In this document: positions 25,583-33,400 of the stretch, one piece after another | How the letters are laid out: every line of letters begins with the position of its first letter | Position numbering within the stretch: the first letter of the stretch is position 1 | Source of the DNA: Bog-473 sp052148295 | GTDB lineage: Bacteria; Actinomycetota; Acidimicrobiia; Acidimicrobiales; RAAP-2 | DNA length: 34,516 bases | Assembly (NCBI GenBank): GCA_052148295.1 | Contig: JBKQIP010000193.1 | Location: forward strand, 1 to 34,516 | Direction: 5' to 3' | Notes under the pieces: model-generated | The model's input: only the letters and a program-made list of their open reading frames with translations | Database searches by the model: none | Told to the model about the DNA's origin: nothing | Position numbers and translations under genes: made by a program

Positions 25583-26986
25583 GTGGGTGACAACCCGGAC
25601 CTACCGTCGGTAGCCGAGATGCTCCGGTGGATCGAGGACGTCGTCGCACACGGGATCCGCCGTCCGGGCTATCCCGCAGACCAATGGGCCGAGGAGTTCA
25701 TCCGTCGCAAGTTTGCATCACTCGGGCTCGAGTCGGTGCGCTTCGAACCGGTGGAGTCAGCGTTTTGGAAGGCCAGCCACGCCGAGGTATCGGTCGCCTC
25801 GGATCCGAATCCCAGAGCGATCGAATGCTTCCCGGTGCCCTTGTCCGAGCCAATCCGGATCGAGGGTGCATTGGCTCGTTGGGATCCGGCGGTTCCGCAT
25901 GCCGTTGCCGGAAAGCTCGCGCTCTACGACCTCAGGTTCGGCTCCCTCCCGGAGGAGTTCCCCGTTCTCTCACGGCGAGATGCAGGAACTGAGCCACCGT
26001 CGTCACCTGATGCCTTGGTCGAGGCTGGATGGGCCTTCGACCCCGACCACTCGTTCGCGGACGGAAGGCATCGGCTTCCGTTTGCCGCCGAAATGCAGGA
26101 CACCATGGCACCGGCCATGGCGGCGGGAGCGATCGGGTACGTCGGCGTCCTGCGCGGATACCCGAGCGGCGGCTGCGAGTACTACGTGCCGTACGACGGA
26201 CGGTCTCGACCGATTCCCGGCGTCTATGTCTCCGAGAGCGAGGGGGATCGCCTTCTCGCACTGCTCGAAAGCGGCCCCGTCCAGGCCACCCTCGAGGTAG
26301 CGGCTGAGCGACGCCGGACCGGCTGCCGCAATGTGGTCGGTGAGCTGCCCGGAGCCGACGACGAGTGGGTCATCATCGGTACTCACCATGATGCGCCGTG
26401 GGCGTCGGCCGTCGAGGACGGTACCGGGATCGCGATGTTGTTGGCCCAGGCGGCGGCCTGGGCGGCTGTACCCGAATCAGAGCGTCCGCACCACCTGGTC
26501 TTTGTTGCGACCGCCGCGCACATGTCCGGTGGCGCTGGCACCCGGGCCTTCATCCAGCGCCACCACGCAATGTTGGGACGCACGGTACTCGAGGTCCATC
26601 TCGAGCATGCCGCCATCGATAGCCCGCCCGAGGAGGGGCACGAGGTCGTGGGCACGCGCGTGCCGCCACGTTGGTGGTTCACCACGGAGAACCCGGTGCT
26701 CGAACAGGTGGTCTGGGACGCCATTGTGAAGCACCAGCTCGATCGATCCCTCGTCCTGACCCCTGACGCGCTGGCCCCGTTCCCGACGACCGACGGAGGT
26801 TTCTTCCACGTGGAAGGAGTGCCGCTGGTCAACTATCTGACTGCGCCCTGGTACCTCTTTGACCCGGCCGATACCTTGGACAAAGTGGATCAGGCCTCCC
26901 TGTCCAAGGTCAGTCGCGCCACCTATGACATCGTGCGCGCCACGGGCGGGATTTCGGCCGAACAGATGCGAGCCCGACCACGGTAG
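25583..26986 (+). CDS. M28-like (aminopeptidase-fold) protein with altered metal site
   Basis: 467 residues. N-terminal helical part (PSVAEMLRWIEDVVAHGIRR, then DQWAEEFIRRKFASLGLE) and a PA-like insert (about 95-240, AAGAIGYVGVLRGYPSGG) precede an M28-type core: NVVGELPGADDEWVIIGTHH then DAPWASAVEDGTGIAMLLAQ (H269 and D279 fit two zinc ligands). Other M28 landmarks are changed: the catalytic Glu-Glu region reads FVATAAHMSGGAGTRAF, and the final His site reads TTDGGFFHVEGVP. So it may be a divergent hydrolase or a non-catalytic relative. GTG at 25583 has AAGGAG six bases upstream. Base and codon use look less GC-biased than the neighbours, and it follows a broken SDR gene, which suggests acquisition or local rearrangement. 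No signal peptide. Confidence 0.75.
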   Translation: MGDNPDLPSVAEMLRWIEDVVAHGIRRPGYPADQWAEEFIRRKFASLGLESVRFEPVESAFWKASHAEVSVASDPNPRAIECFPVPLSEPIRIEGALARWDPAVPHAVAGKLALYDLRFGSLPEEFPVLSRRDAGTEPPSSPDALVEAGWAFDPDHSFADGRHRLPFAAEMQDTMAPAMAAGAIGYVGVLRGYPSGGCEYYVPYDGRSRPIPGVYVSESEGDRLLALLESGPVQATLEVAAERRRTGCRNVVGELPGADDEWVIIGTHHDAPWASAVEDGTGIAMLLAQAAAWAAVPESERPHHLVFVATAAHMSGGAGTRAFIQRHHAMLGRTVLEVHLEHAAIDSPPEEGHEVVGTRVPPRWWFTTENPVLEQVVWDAIVKHQLDRSLVLTPDALAPFPTTDGGFFHVEGVPLVNYLTAPWYLFDPADTLDKVDQASLSKVSRATYDIVRATGGISAEQMRARPR

Positions 26987-27132
26987 GTTCCTGCTCGAGG
27001 CACTGACTCGGCGTGCGGTCGGCGGTACCGATTTCAACGTGACGTCGATGAGTCCTGGGGTCACGCGCCCAGAACCGGGGCCCCGTGCCAGGGAGCCCCA
27101 CGAAGGTCGAGGTGGCCGGCCCCCTTCGGGGA

Positions 27133-27897
27133 TCACCGGGACGGGTCGCCGGAAGCAGACACCTGAGCCACCAGGCGATCGTCGTTGCCCCGGTCCCTGA
27201 TGGCCACCCGTAGCACTCGCTTCTTCGGAGCGTCCATCACGACCTCGGCAACGGCCCGCGCCGGCCCGACCTTCACCCGGTTCAGGAACCGTATGTCGAG
27301 ATCGGTCAGGGCGAGCGGCGCGTCGTCCCCATTCGCAGATTCGGCGGCCAGCTCGCCGACGATCGCCATGACGCCGCCTTGGATCGTGCCGTGGAAGGCG
27401 TTGGCGACGTCGTCCCTGGGCATGAGCTCGACGGTCCCGGGCCGAAGGACGCGCGCGCCGATCCTCGCGCTCAGCGGCTGGTCGAGGAGGCGGGTACCCC
27501 ACTCGGGACGAGGTGCGACCTCAATCGTGCGGTTCATGAAGGTGGCGAGAGCGGTGGCGAAGGGTTCGTCCTCGTCGTCGGCGGCGAGGAGGGTCTCGAC
27601 GACGACCAGCGTCGCCCCCGCCTTGAGGACCCTGGACTCGAGGTGGACCGTGCGCAGGCCTCTGGCCTGCACCATGTGCACGCTGATATCGGTGGTCGGT
27701 GTGATGGGGCCGAACGACTGTTGCCCGGCGACCAGGTCGACCAGGGTGGTCAGGAGGCCGATGCGGACGAAGTCGGTGCCGGGCACCAACATGTCGGCGG
27801 TGATCTCTGCCCGTCCATAGCTGACGTCGTCGTCGACCCAGTGCTCGAGGCCGAGCTCGCTGATGACGTGGCTCAAGGGGGCGGCAGAAGCGTCCAC
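27133..27897 (-). CDS. Double-hotdog acyl-CoA thioesterase-like protein
   Basis: 254 residues forming two tandem hotdog units. Unit 1 (about 15-125): ADMLVPGTDFVRIGLLTTLV, TTDISVHMVQ, HLESRVLKAGATLVVVE. Unit 2 (about 140-250): DDVANAFHGTIQGGVMAIVG (a PaaI-type active-site helix), LTDLDIRFLNRVKVGPARAV. This layout matches bacterial acyl-CoA thioesterases. The GTG at 27897 has AAGGTGA just upstream. It follows the acyl-CoA ligase on the same strand after a 148-nt gap and probably releases or edits acyl-CoA from that pathway. Specificity unknown. Confidence 0.8.
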   Translation of the reverse strand: MDASAAPLSHVISELGLEHWVDDDVSYGRAEITADMLVPGTDFVRIGLLTTLVDLVAGQQSFGPITPTTDISVHMVQARGLRTVHLESRVLKAGATLVVVETLLAADDEDEPFATALATFMNRTIEVAPRPEWGTRLLDQPLSARIGARVLRPGTVELMPRDDVANAFHGTIQGGVMAIVGELAAESANGDDAPLALTDLDIRFLNRVKVGPARAVAEVVMDAPKKRVLRVAIRDRGNDDRLVAQVSASGDPSR

Positions 27898-28045
27898 GTC
27901 TCACCTTAACCAATGCCGTGTCCGCCCGGTCTCCGTTCCTCTCGCACTCGACCGGGCGCGACGTCGCGCCCGACACGACGACATGCTCGGTGACGGCAGC
28001 GTCCCGGCGCGCCGCCACCACACGCCCCGGCCTGGCGCGAGCGGC

Positions 28046-29566
28046 TCACCTCCCTCGGGTGCGGACCTCCCCTTCTCCGTTGGGGTCCGGCCCGTCCCGC
28101 TCTGCCGTCAGGGCTGCCCGATTGAATTTCATGGCGTCGTTCCTCGGGATGGCATCGATCAGCTCGACCGTCTTGGGAACCTTGTAGGCAGCGAGCCGGG
28201 TCTTGGCGAAGGCGATGACGTCCGAGGGATCAGGTGCATGGGCCGGGTCGACCGGTTGGACGATGGCGTGCACCCGCCGACCCCACTCGGGGTCCCGTAG
28301 GCCGACGACGACGACGTCGGCGATCGCCGGGTGCTCGCTGAGCGCGGTCTCGACCTCCGCCGGGTACACGTTGGCGCCCCCGGTCACGATCATGTCGACC
28401 CGCCGGTCGGCCATGAAGAGGTACCCGTCTTCATCGAGCCAGCCCACGTCACCCACGGTGGCGAACCCGTCCTCCGTGAAGACCATCGGCTCCACGCCTG
28501 CACCCACATAGCTCGCCTCGGGCCCCGATGACGTGCGCATGTAGATCCCGCCGATCTCTCCGGCCGGGAGCGGCTTGCCCTCGTCGTCCAGGATCGCCAT
28601 CTCGGTGTCTCGGAACCCGCGACCGACGGTTCCGGCGTGTTCGAGCCACTCGTCGCCCCGGCAGCACGCGATGCCGAGCCTCTCGGAGGCGCCGTAGCTC
28701 ACGAAGAAGTGCTCCGGTCCGACCAGCTCGCACCATCGGCGTCCGAGCCACACGGGCAGCGGCGAGGCTCCCTGCTGCACCCAGTCGAGCGACGACAGGT
28801 CTCGCCCGTCCAGGTCTGGCACCTGGACGAGCCTCTGGAGCATCGGCGTCGCTGCGATGAACCCGGTGACCCGGTGCCGCTCGATCAGATGGAGGACCCG
28901 GGCGGCGTCGAACCGCTCGAGCAAGACGATCTCGACACCGGACATCAGGTTCCTGGTCGCCGTGAAGCCGTTCGAGTGGTACAGCGGCGCCGGGACCAGG
29001 ACACGCTGTGGCTGGGGCAACGGCCCGTACGACTCCACCACCGCGGCGGTCATGGCGCCTTCGACATAGCATCCGGGATTCCTCATCATGATGACCTTCG
29101 GCGTCCCCGTCGACCCCGAACTGCAAATGCCCCACCCGTGCGGGGGCGTCACCTCGGGCAGGGGTTCGGTCGAGACCGACGCCGCCGCCGCGAAGAGGTC
29201 CATGTGGTCGGCATCGACGATCACCCGGGGCCCGATGGCCGCCAGCACCCGGCTCCGCTCCCAATCCGGCAGGTTCCACCGTACGGGAATGACCACCGCG
29301 CCAACCTTCCATCCCGCGAAGGAGGCAATGAGGTGCTCGGGTGAATTCCTGAGGCAGACCGCCATGTAGTCGCCAATCTCGAGCTCCCGCGCCGCCAGCA
29401 CCCGGGCCAACTGGGTCGACCGTTCGTCGAGTTCACCGAAGGTGACGGTCCGCTCGCCGCCGTCCTCGGCGGCGAAGATGATGCCGATGCCCCTCGGGTT
29501 CGCCTGGGCCACCTGGTGGATCTTCGTGCCGAACGGTATGCCGTCCTGGGTCGCGGTCGATGTCAT
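28046..29566 (-). CDS. AMP-dependent acyl-CoA ligase/synthetase
   Basis: 506 residues of the ANL superfamily, activating a carboxylic acid to its CoA ester via an acyl-adenylate. Motifs: P-loop SSGSTGTPKVIM at about 149-160, the A5-type FFVSYGASERLG, the hinge GWLDEDGYLFMADRRVDMIV followed by GGANVYPAEVE, and the catalytic Lys at about 480 (RNDAMKFNRAAL). All conserved. The ATG at 29566 has GAAGGA upstream; the extra 18 residues of the longer frame cover the ribosome site. It follows two acyl-CoA dehydrogenase genes on the same strand after 67 nt, so it probably activates the acid they oxidise. Long-chain or sterol-side-chain acids are plausible. Confidence 0.93.
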   Translation of the reverse strand: MTSTATQDGIPFGTKIHQVAQANPRGIGIIFAAEDGGERTVTFGELDERSTQLARVLAARELEIGDYMAVCLRNSPEHLIASFAGWKVGAVVIPVRWNLPDWERSRVLAAIGPRVIVDADHMDLFAAAASVSTEPLPEVTPPHGWGICSSGSTGTPKVIMMRNPGCYVEGAMTAAVVESYGPLPQPQRVLVPAPLYHSNGFTATRNLMSGVEIVLLERFDAARVLHLIERHRVTGFIAATPMLQRLVQVPDLDGRDLSSLDWVQQGASPLPVWLGRRWCELVGPEHFFVSYGASERLGIACCRGDEWLEHAGTVGRGFRDTEMAILDDEGKPLPAGEIGGIYMRTSSGPEASYVGAGVEPMVFTEDGFATVGDVGWLDEDGYLFMADRRVDMIVTGGANVYPAEVETALSEHPAIADVVVVGLRDPEWGRRVHAIVQPVDPAHAPDPSDVIAFAKTRLAAYKVPKTVELIDAIPRNDAMKFNRAALTAERDGPDPNGEGEVRTRGR

Positions 29567-29633
29567 CGGTTCCTTCTTCTCTGTGGCCTCGTGGCGCCGG
29601 GGAGGATGCCACCGCGGCACACCGCCGGGACCG

Positions 29634-30806
29634 TCACGACGGCCGGGGCAGGCCGAGGCCCCGCTGGGCGACGATGTTCCGCTGGACCTCGCTGGTGCCC
29701 CCGTAGGTCGTCGTGCCCAACGCGAACCGGTAGGAGAGCTCGGCGATCCCGCCCGCGATGGCCGAGGGCTCCCCCTCGCCGCGGAGCCCGTCGGGCCCGA
29801 GCATGTCGACGAAATCGGCCGATTGCCTGGTCAGCGCCTCCGACGCGAACAGCTTGGCCATGGAACCTTCGACGCCCGGGAGGACCCCCGCGTTCTGCAG
29901 CCACGCGCAACGGCGCGCCAGCAGGATGCTGACCTCGTTCTCGGCGCCCGCTCGACCGAGACGAGCCTGGATGTCGGGGTCCTCCGAGCGCGGACGCCCG
30001 GCCTCGTCGGTGGTGGTCAGGGCCCACTGCTCCATGGCCCGCAGGAGCCGCACCGAATCACCCCCCTGAGGGAGGGACCGCTCGAACGTGAGGCCGACCG
30101 TCATCACGCGCCACCCCCCGTCGATCTCTCCGATTCTCAAGGCGTCGTCCACCCGCACGCCGGAGTAGAAGGTGAGATTCGTCCGCTCGCCGGACAAGGT
30201 GAACACGGGCTGGATCTCCACGCCAGGTTGGCGCAGCGGCACCAGGAACGTCGTCAGGCCCTGGTGTTTGGGCACCTCGAGGTTCGTGCGTGCCAGCAGG
30301 AACACGTAGTCGGCCTCCTGGGCATTGGTGGTGAACATCTTCTGCCCGTCAATCCGCCATTCGTCCCCTTCGCGCACGGCACGAGTCTGGGCGGCCGCGA
30401 CGTCGGAGCCCGACTCGGGCTCGGTGAAGCCCAGGACGATGAGGATCTCCCCACCGAGCGCCCGGGGGAGAATCAGCCGCTTCTGCTCCTCCGTTCCCAT
30501 ATGACGAATGATGTTGGCCACCATCAGTGTCGTGCTGACGGCATAGGTCGGCGCCCCGGCGCATTGGAATTCCTCGGCGGCGGCCAGCACCTCGAGCGCG
30601 TCGCGGCCCTGACCCCCGAACTCCTCGGGCCACCCCGGGGCCAGGAATCCGCGCTCGACCCGGGCCCGGTGAAAGTCCCAGTTGTGACGCACGCCGGTGA
30701 CGCGCATCTGCTCCCGTACGTCGTCCGTCAGATGTTCGTCCAGGAAGCCCCTGGCTTCGTCCCGGAAGGCATCGCTGCGCTCACCCAAGCGAAAATCCAC
30801 CGTCAA
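29634..30806 (-). CDS. Acyl-CoA dehydrogenase (larger subunit of a probable pair)
   Basis: 390 residues. N-domain VDFRLGERSDAFRDEARGFL, middle domain VLGFTEPESGSDVAAAQTRA and IDGQKMFTTNAQEADYVFLL, and C-terminal ALGTTTYGGTSEVQRNIVAQ, the FAD-contacting stretch. Complete. The start is TTG at 30806, whose TTGA overlaps the stop of the upstream dehydrogenase gene; the GTG at 30800 is the alternative. The overlap with a smaller, divergent paralogue is the gene layout of heteromeric (alpha2beta2) FadE enzymes that act on bulky steroid-CoA side chains in actinobacteria. Confidence 0.91.
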   Translation of the reverse strand: MTVDFRLGERSDAFRDEARGFLDEHLTDDVREQMRVTGVRHNWDFHRARVERGFLAPGWPEEFGGQGRDALEVLAAAEEFQCAGAPTYAVSTTLMVANIIRHMGTEEQKRLILPRALGGEILIVLGFTEPESGSDVAAAQTRAVREGDEWRIDGQKMFTTNAQEADYVFLLARTNLEVPKHQGLTTFLVPLRQPGVEIQPVFTLSGERTNLTFYSGVRVDDALRIGEIDGGWRVMTVGLTFERSLPQGGDSVRLLRAMEQWALTTTDEAGRPRSEDPDIQARLGRAGAENEVSILLARRCAWLQNAGVLPGVEGSMAKLFASEALTRQSADFVDMLGPDGLRGEGEPSAIAGGIAELSYRFALGTTTYGGTSEVQRNIVAQRGLGLPRPS

Positions 30807-31831
30807 CCGTCCGTTCTGACCATGGAGAACCGCTCAGCGGCGCCCCGCGCGAACATGCGCGACGGTGCCCCGAACACCGCCGGCCAGGCGATGGCCCGCC
30901 GGAAGTACAGCTGGATGTCGAACTCGAGCATGAAGCCGTACCCACCGTGGTAGTGCAGGCTGCGGTAGCTCGCCTGGCGAGCCGCCTCCGCGCAGAACCC
31001 GCAGGAGAGAGCCGCCAGTTGGGCGGCGCGGGCCGTGTCCTCATCGGCAGCCCATGCCGCTTCCCGGGCGATCAGGCTGCTCCCGTCGACGGCGGTCGCG
31101 GCATCGGCCAGGCCGTGGGCGACGGCCTGGAACGATCCGATCGGGACCCCGAAGGCATGGCGCTCCTTGACGTAGTCCACGCCGATCTCCATCGAACGGG
31201 TGCCGATGCCGGCCAGCGCATTGGCCATGAGCACCAGCCACTCGTCACGCGCCCGCTCCAGCAGTGGCATCGCCGGTGCCCCCGACGCCAGCACCGGGGC
31301 CGAGTCGTCGACCGCGATGTCGGCGACCGGCAGCGATCCGATATTCGCTATCGGGCGACCACGGTCGGCGATCTCCATACACCGCAGCCGTCCGTCGTGG
31401 AAGAAGATCACCTCATCGGCCACCGCCCCAGCGGGAACCATGGCGAGCACACCGTTGGTCGGCGGGTGCAGCGCGATGGTGGTGAGCCGGCCATCCGTGC
31501 AGGCCCGACCGAGAGCCTCGGCGGCGGCGTGACCTCCGGACCGCGCCAGCAACCGCACGGCCACCTGTCCCTCCACCAGGGGAGCGGGAGCGAGGTGCCG
31601 ACCGTGCTGCTCGGCCACCAGGGCGAGGTCGAGCAGCGAGGCGCCCCACCCACCCGAGGGCTCGTCGACCGCCATCTGCAATGCACCCATGTCCCGCAAT
31701 CGTCCCCACAGGTCGGCATCGTGGCCGGACGGCTCGGCCGCACGGACCCGCTCGAGGGGACACTCCTTGGCATAGAACGCCGCGAACGCGTCGATGAGCT
31801 GTTGTTGCTCATCCGACGGGTTCAGGTCCAT
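30803..31831 (-). CDS. Acyl-CoA dehydrogenase (smaller subunit of a probable pair)
   Basis: 342 residues, short for the family. It keeps the N-domain (LNPSDEQQQLIDAFAAFYAK, GGWGASLLDLALVAEQHGRH) and the C-domain (GIGTRSMEIGVDYVKERHAF, YHGGYGFMLEFDIQLYFRRA). The middle beta domain is reduced, and the usual TEP-x-x-GSD substrate loop is absent. Such shortened subunits pair with a full-length partner in heteromeric FadE enzymes. The ATG at 31831 has GGGAG about 8 nt upstream; the 23-residue longer frame lacks one. First gene of the leftward group dehydrogenase-dehydrogenase-ligase(-thioesterase). Confidence 0.87.
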   Translation of the reverse strand: MDLNPSDEQQQLIDAFAAFYAKECPLERVRAAEPSGHDADLWGRLRDMGALQMAVDEPSGGWGASLLDLALVAEQHGRHLAPAPLVEGQVAVRLLARSGGHAAAEALGRACTDGRLTTIALHPPTNGVLAMVPAGAVADEVIFFHDGRLRCMEIADRGRPIANIGSLPVADIAVDDSAPVLASGAPAMPLLERARDEWLVLMANALAGIGTRSMEIGVDYVKERHAFGVPIGSFQAVAHGLADAATAVDGSSLIAREAAWAADEDTARAAQLAALSCGFCAEAARQASYRSLHYHGGYGFMLEFDIQLYFRRAIAWPAVFGAPSRMFARGAAERFSMVRTDG

Positions 31832-32051
31832 GTCAGGGGCTCCCGAGACGAGCGCGCCCGTCCTCTGGGCGCGGCCCGAGGCCACCCACCCCCGGGTCAA
31901 GAGCGCGGCGTTCGCTACAGGGGGCGATCCCTCCCCGTTCGGTCCTCGATGTCATCGGTCGTGATCCTAAGGTATGAGCACGCCGGGCTCACGAAGGCGG
32001 GAGGGGGTGGTGACCGGTCGGGTGACCGGTCGAAACGCCGGGCCGCTCCGC

Positions 32052-32495
32052 CTACGGCTTGGGGGGCAGCCTGTCCCGGTAGCCCACCGGAAGGAGCTCG
32101 AGCAGCTGGCCGTCGGGGTCCCGGATGAAGAGTGCCGCGCCGACGTCGCTCTCCTCGACGATCTGCCCGCCGTACTCGACCGCCCGCTCGGCCGTGGCCC
32201 GCACGTCCTCGACCGAGACCGACAGGTGGGTGAGCCCGGGCTCCGCCATCGTGCGCGGCCGGAAGGCCGCGGTGGCGCCGGGCGCGGAGTAGTGCATCAG
32301 CTCGAGCACGAAGCCGTCGAGCGTCAGGTAGGAGGCGGTGACGCCGAGAGGCGGCTTCAGGCAGCTGAGCTTGGCGGTCGCCTCGTCGGGAGGCGTGATC
32401 TCGTACCAGAAGCTGAAGCCGAACACCTCCTGGTAGAAGCGTTTCGACCGCTCGAGGTCGGTGACCACCTGCCCCGTGTGGTTGTAGATACCCAT
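32052..32495 (-). CDS. VOC (glyoxalase-fold) family protein
   Basis: 147 residues, two glyoxalase-type modules. Module 1: YNHTGQVVTDLERSKRFYQE, VFGFSFWYEI; module 2: LTHLSVSVEDVRATAERAVE, ending AALFIRDPDGQLLELLPVGY. The metal-ligand pattern (His near the start of each module, Glu in FVLELMHY and LLELL) looks intact, so a metal-dependent lyase, epimerase or dioxygenase is possible. The ATG at 32495 has GGAGG six bases upstream. It lies 220 nt ahead of the dehydrogenase pair on the same strand and could share their regulation. It is unrelated in detail to the VOC protein at 16814-17269. Confidence 0.85.
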   Translation of the reverse strand: MGIYNHTGQVVTDLERSKRFYQEVFGFSFWYEITPPDEATAKLSCLKPPLGVTASYLTLDGFVLELMHYSAPGATAAFRPRTMAEPGLTHLSVSVEDVRATAERAVEYGGQIVEESDVGAALFIRDPDGQLLELLPVGYRDRLPPKP

Positions 32496-32759
32496 CGCGT
32501 GCCTCCGGTCCAGCCGGCCCCCTCTCCCGTGCCGGACGGCGTCAGCTTCCATTATGTCCGAAGGGTCACCGAGAGTACCCGCACGCGGCCCGGCCCACCG
32601 CCTCGTGAGGATCCGAACGAACCATCGGCCGGGCCGTAACGTATGCTCCGCCCCGCGCCCTGATCAGCCGATTCTGGGCGAACGGCGACGCGCGCTGGTG
32701 TGCGGCACGCACCGATGCGATGATCCGCTCCACGCGGCCCCGGCAGCAGAGGAGAAGGC

Positions 32760-33185
32760 ATGTCAGACGTGGACGAGATCACAGCGCTGGTGCACTCCTA
32801 CGCCCGGCTGCTCGACCGGGGAGACGTGGATGCCGTGGTCGCCCTCTTCGAGCACGCGACGTGGCGATCGGAACCGGCGGGGTCCGTGCTGCGGGGCAGC
32901 GCGGAGATCAGACCGGTCTACGAGCGGATGACGGCCTCGGGCGGCGGGCGACGGACCAAGCATCTCCTCACCAACGTGTCCGTCGAGGTGGAGCCGGGTG
33001 CCACCACCGGCTCGTCGCACTGCTACTGGACCGTCCTGCAGGCCACCGCCTCCGGTCCGCGGATCGACGTGATCCTGTCCGGCCAGTACACCGACACCTT
33101 CGACCAGGTCGACGGCCGATGGCGGTTCGCCGACCGGCTGATCACGGTCGATCTGAACGGCGATCCGTCGAGTTCCCCCGACTGA
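32760..33185 (+). CDS. SnoaL-like/NTF2-fold protein
   Basis: 141 residues, typical length of the SnoaL-like family. Start DEITALVHSYARLLDRGDVD then VVALFEHATWRSEPAG is the characteristic helix plus Asp-containing turn; RGSAEIRPVYERM, KHLLTNVSVEV and DGRWRFADRLITVDL complete the cone fold. Related proteins act in aromatic or steroid catabolism as dehydratases or isomerases, but the catalytic residue cannot be assigned. The ATG at 32760 has GAGGAGAAGG directly upstream. It diverges from the VOC gene, and an epoxide hydrolase follows on the same strand. Confidence 0.82.
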   Translation: MSDVDEITALVHSYARLLDRGDVDAVVALFEHATWRSEPAGSVLRGSAEIRPVYERMTASGGGRRTKHLLTNVSVEVEPGATTGSSHCYWTVLQATASGPRIDVILSGQYTDTFDQVDGRWRFADRLITVDLNGDPSSSPD

Positions 33186-33400
33186 CCCGAGGTCGCGGCC
33201 CCGGCGGAGCGGTCCCGACGCGCCGCCGCCGGCGGCGGGGTGGACGGCCAGCGTGCGCCCGGGGCGAGGACGCAGCAGGGGTCGTCGCCCGGACCCCAGC
33301 CGGGTGCTGAGAGGTGGGAAGTATCGTGGCCGGGCGAAGGTCCTGATGAGGGAGGTCACCACGATGGTGCCCGGGACACGAGGCCGATGGTGAGGACACG

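Noticed and set aside
27119..27132. Short CCCC-TTC-GGGG hairpin between the M28-like and thioesterase genes
   Set aside because: Only four base pairs and no U-tract. It lies between convergent genes but is not convincing.
32551..32570. ATGTCCGAAGGGTCACC between the VOC and SnoaL genes, similar to element copy C
   Set aside because: The GCCTAT half is absent and neighbouring genes are unrelated to pili; a chance match is likely.
33223..33238. CCGCCGCCGGCGGCGG palindrome after the SnoaL-like gene as a terminator
   Set aside because: A perfect palindrome but pure GC repeat with no loop or U-tract, expected by chance in this composition.
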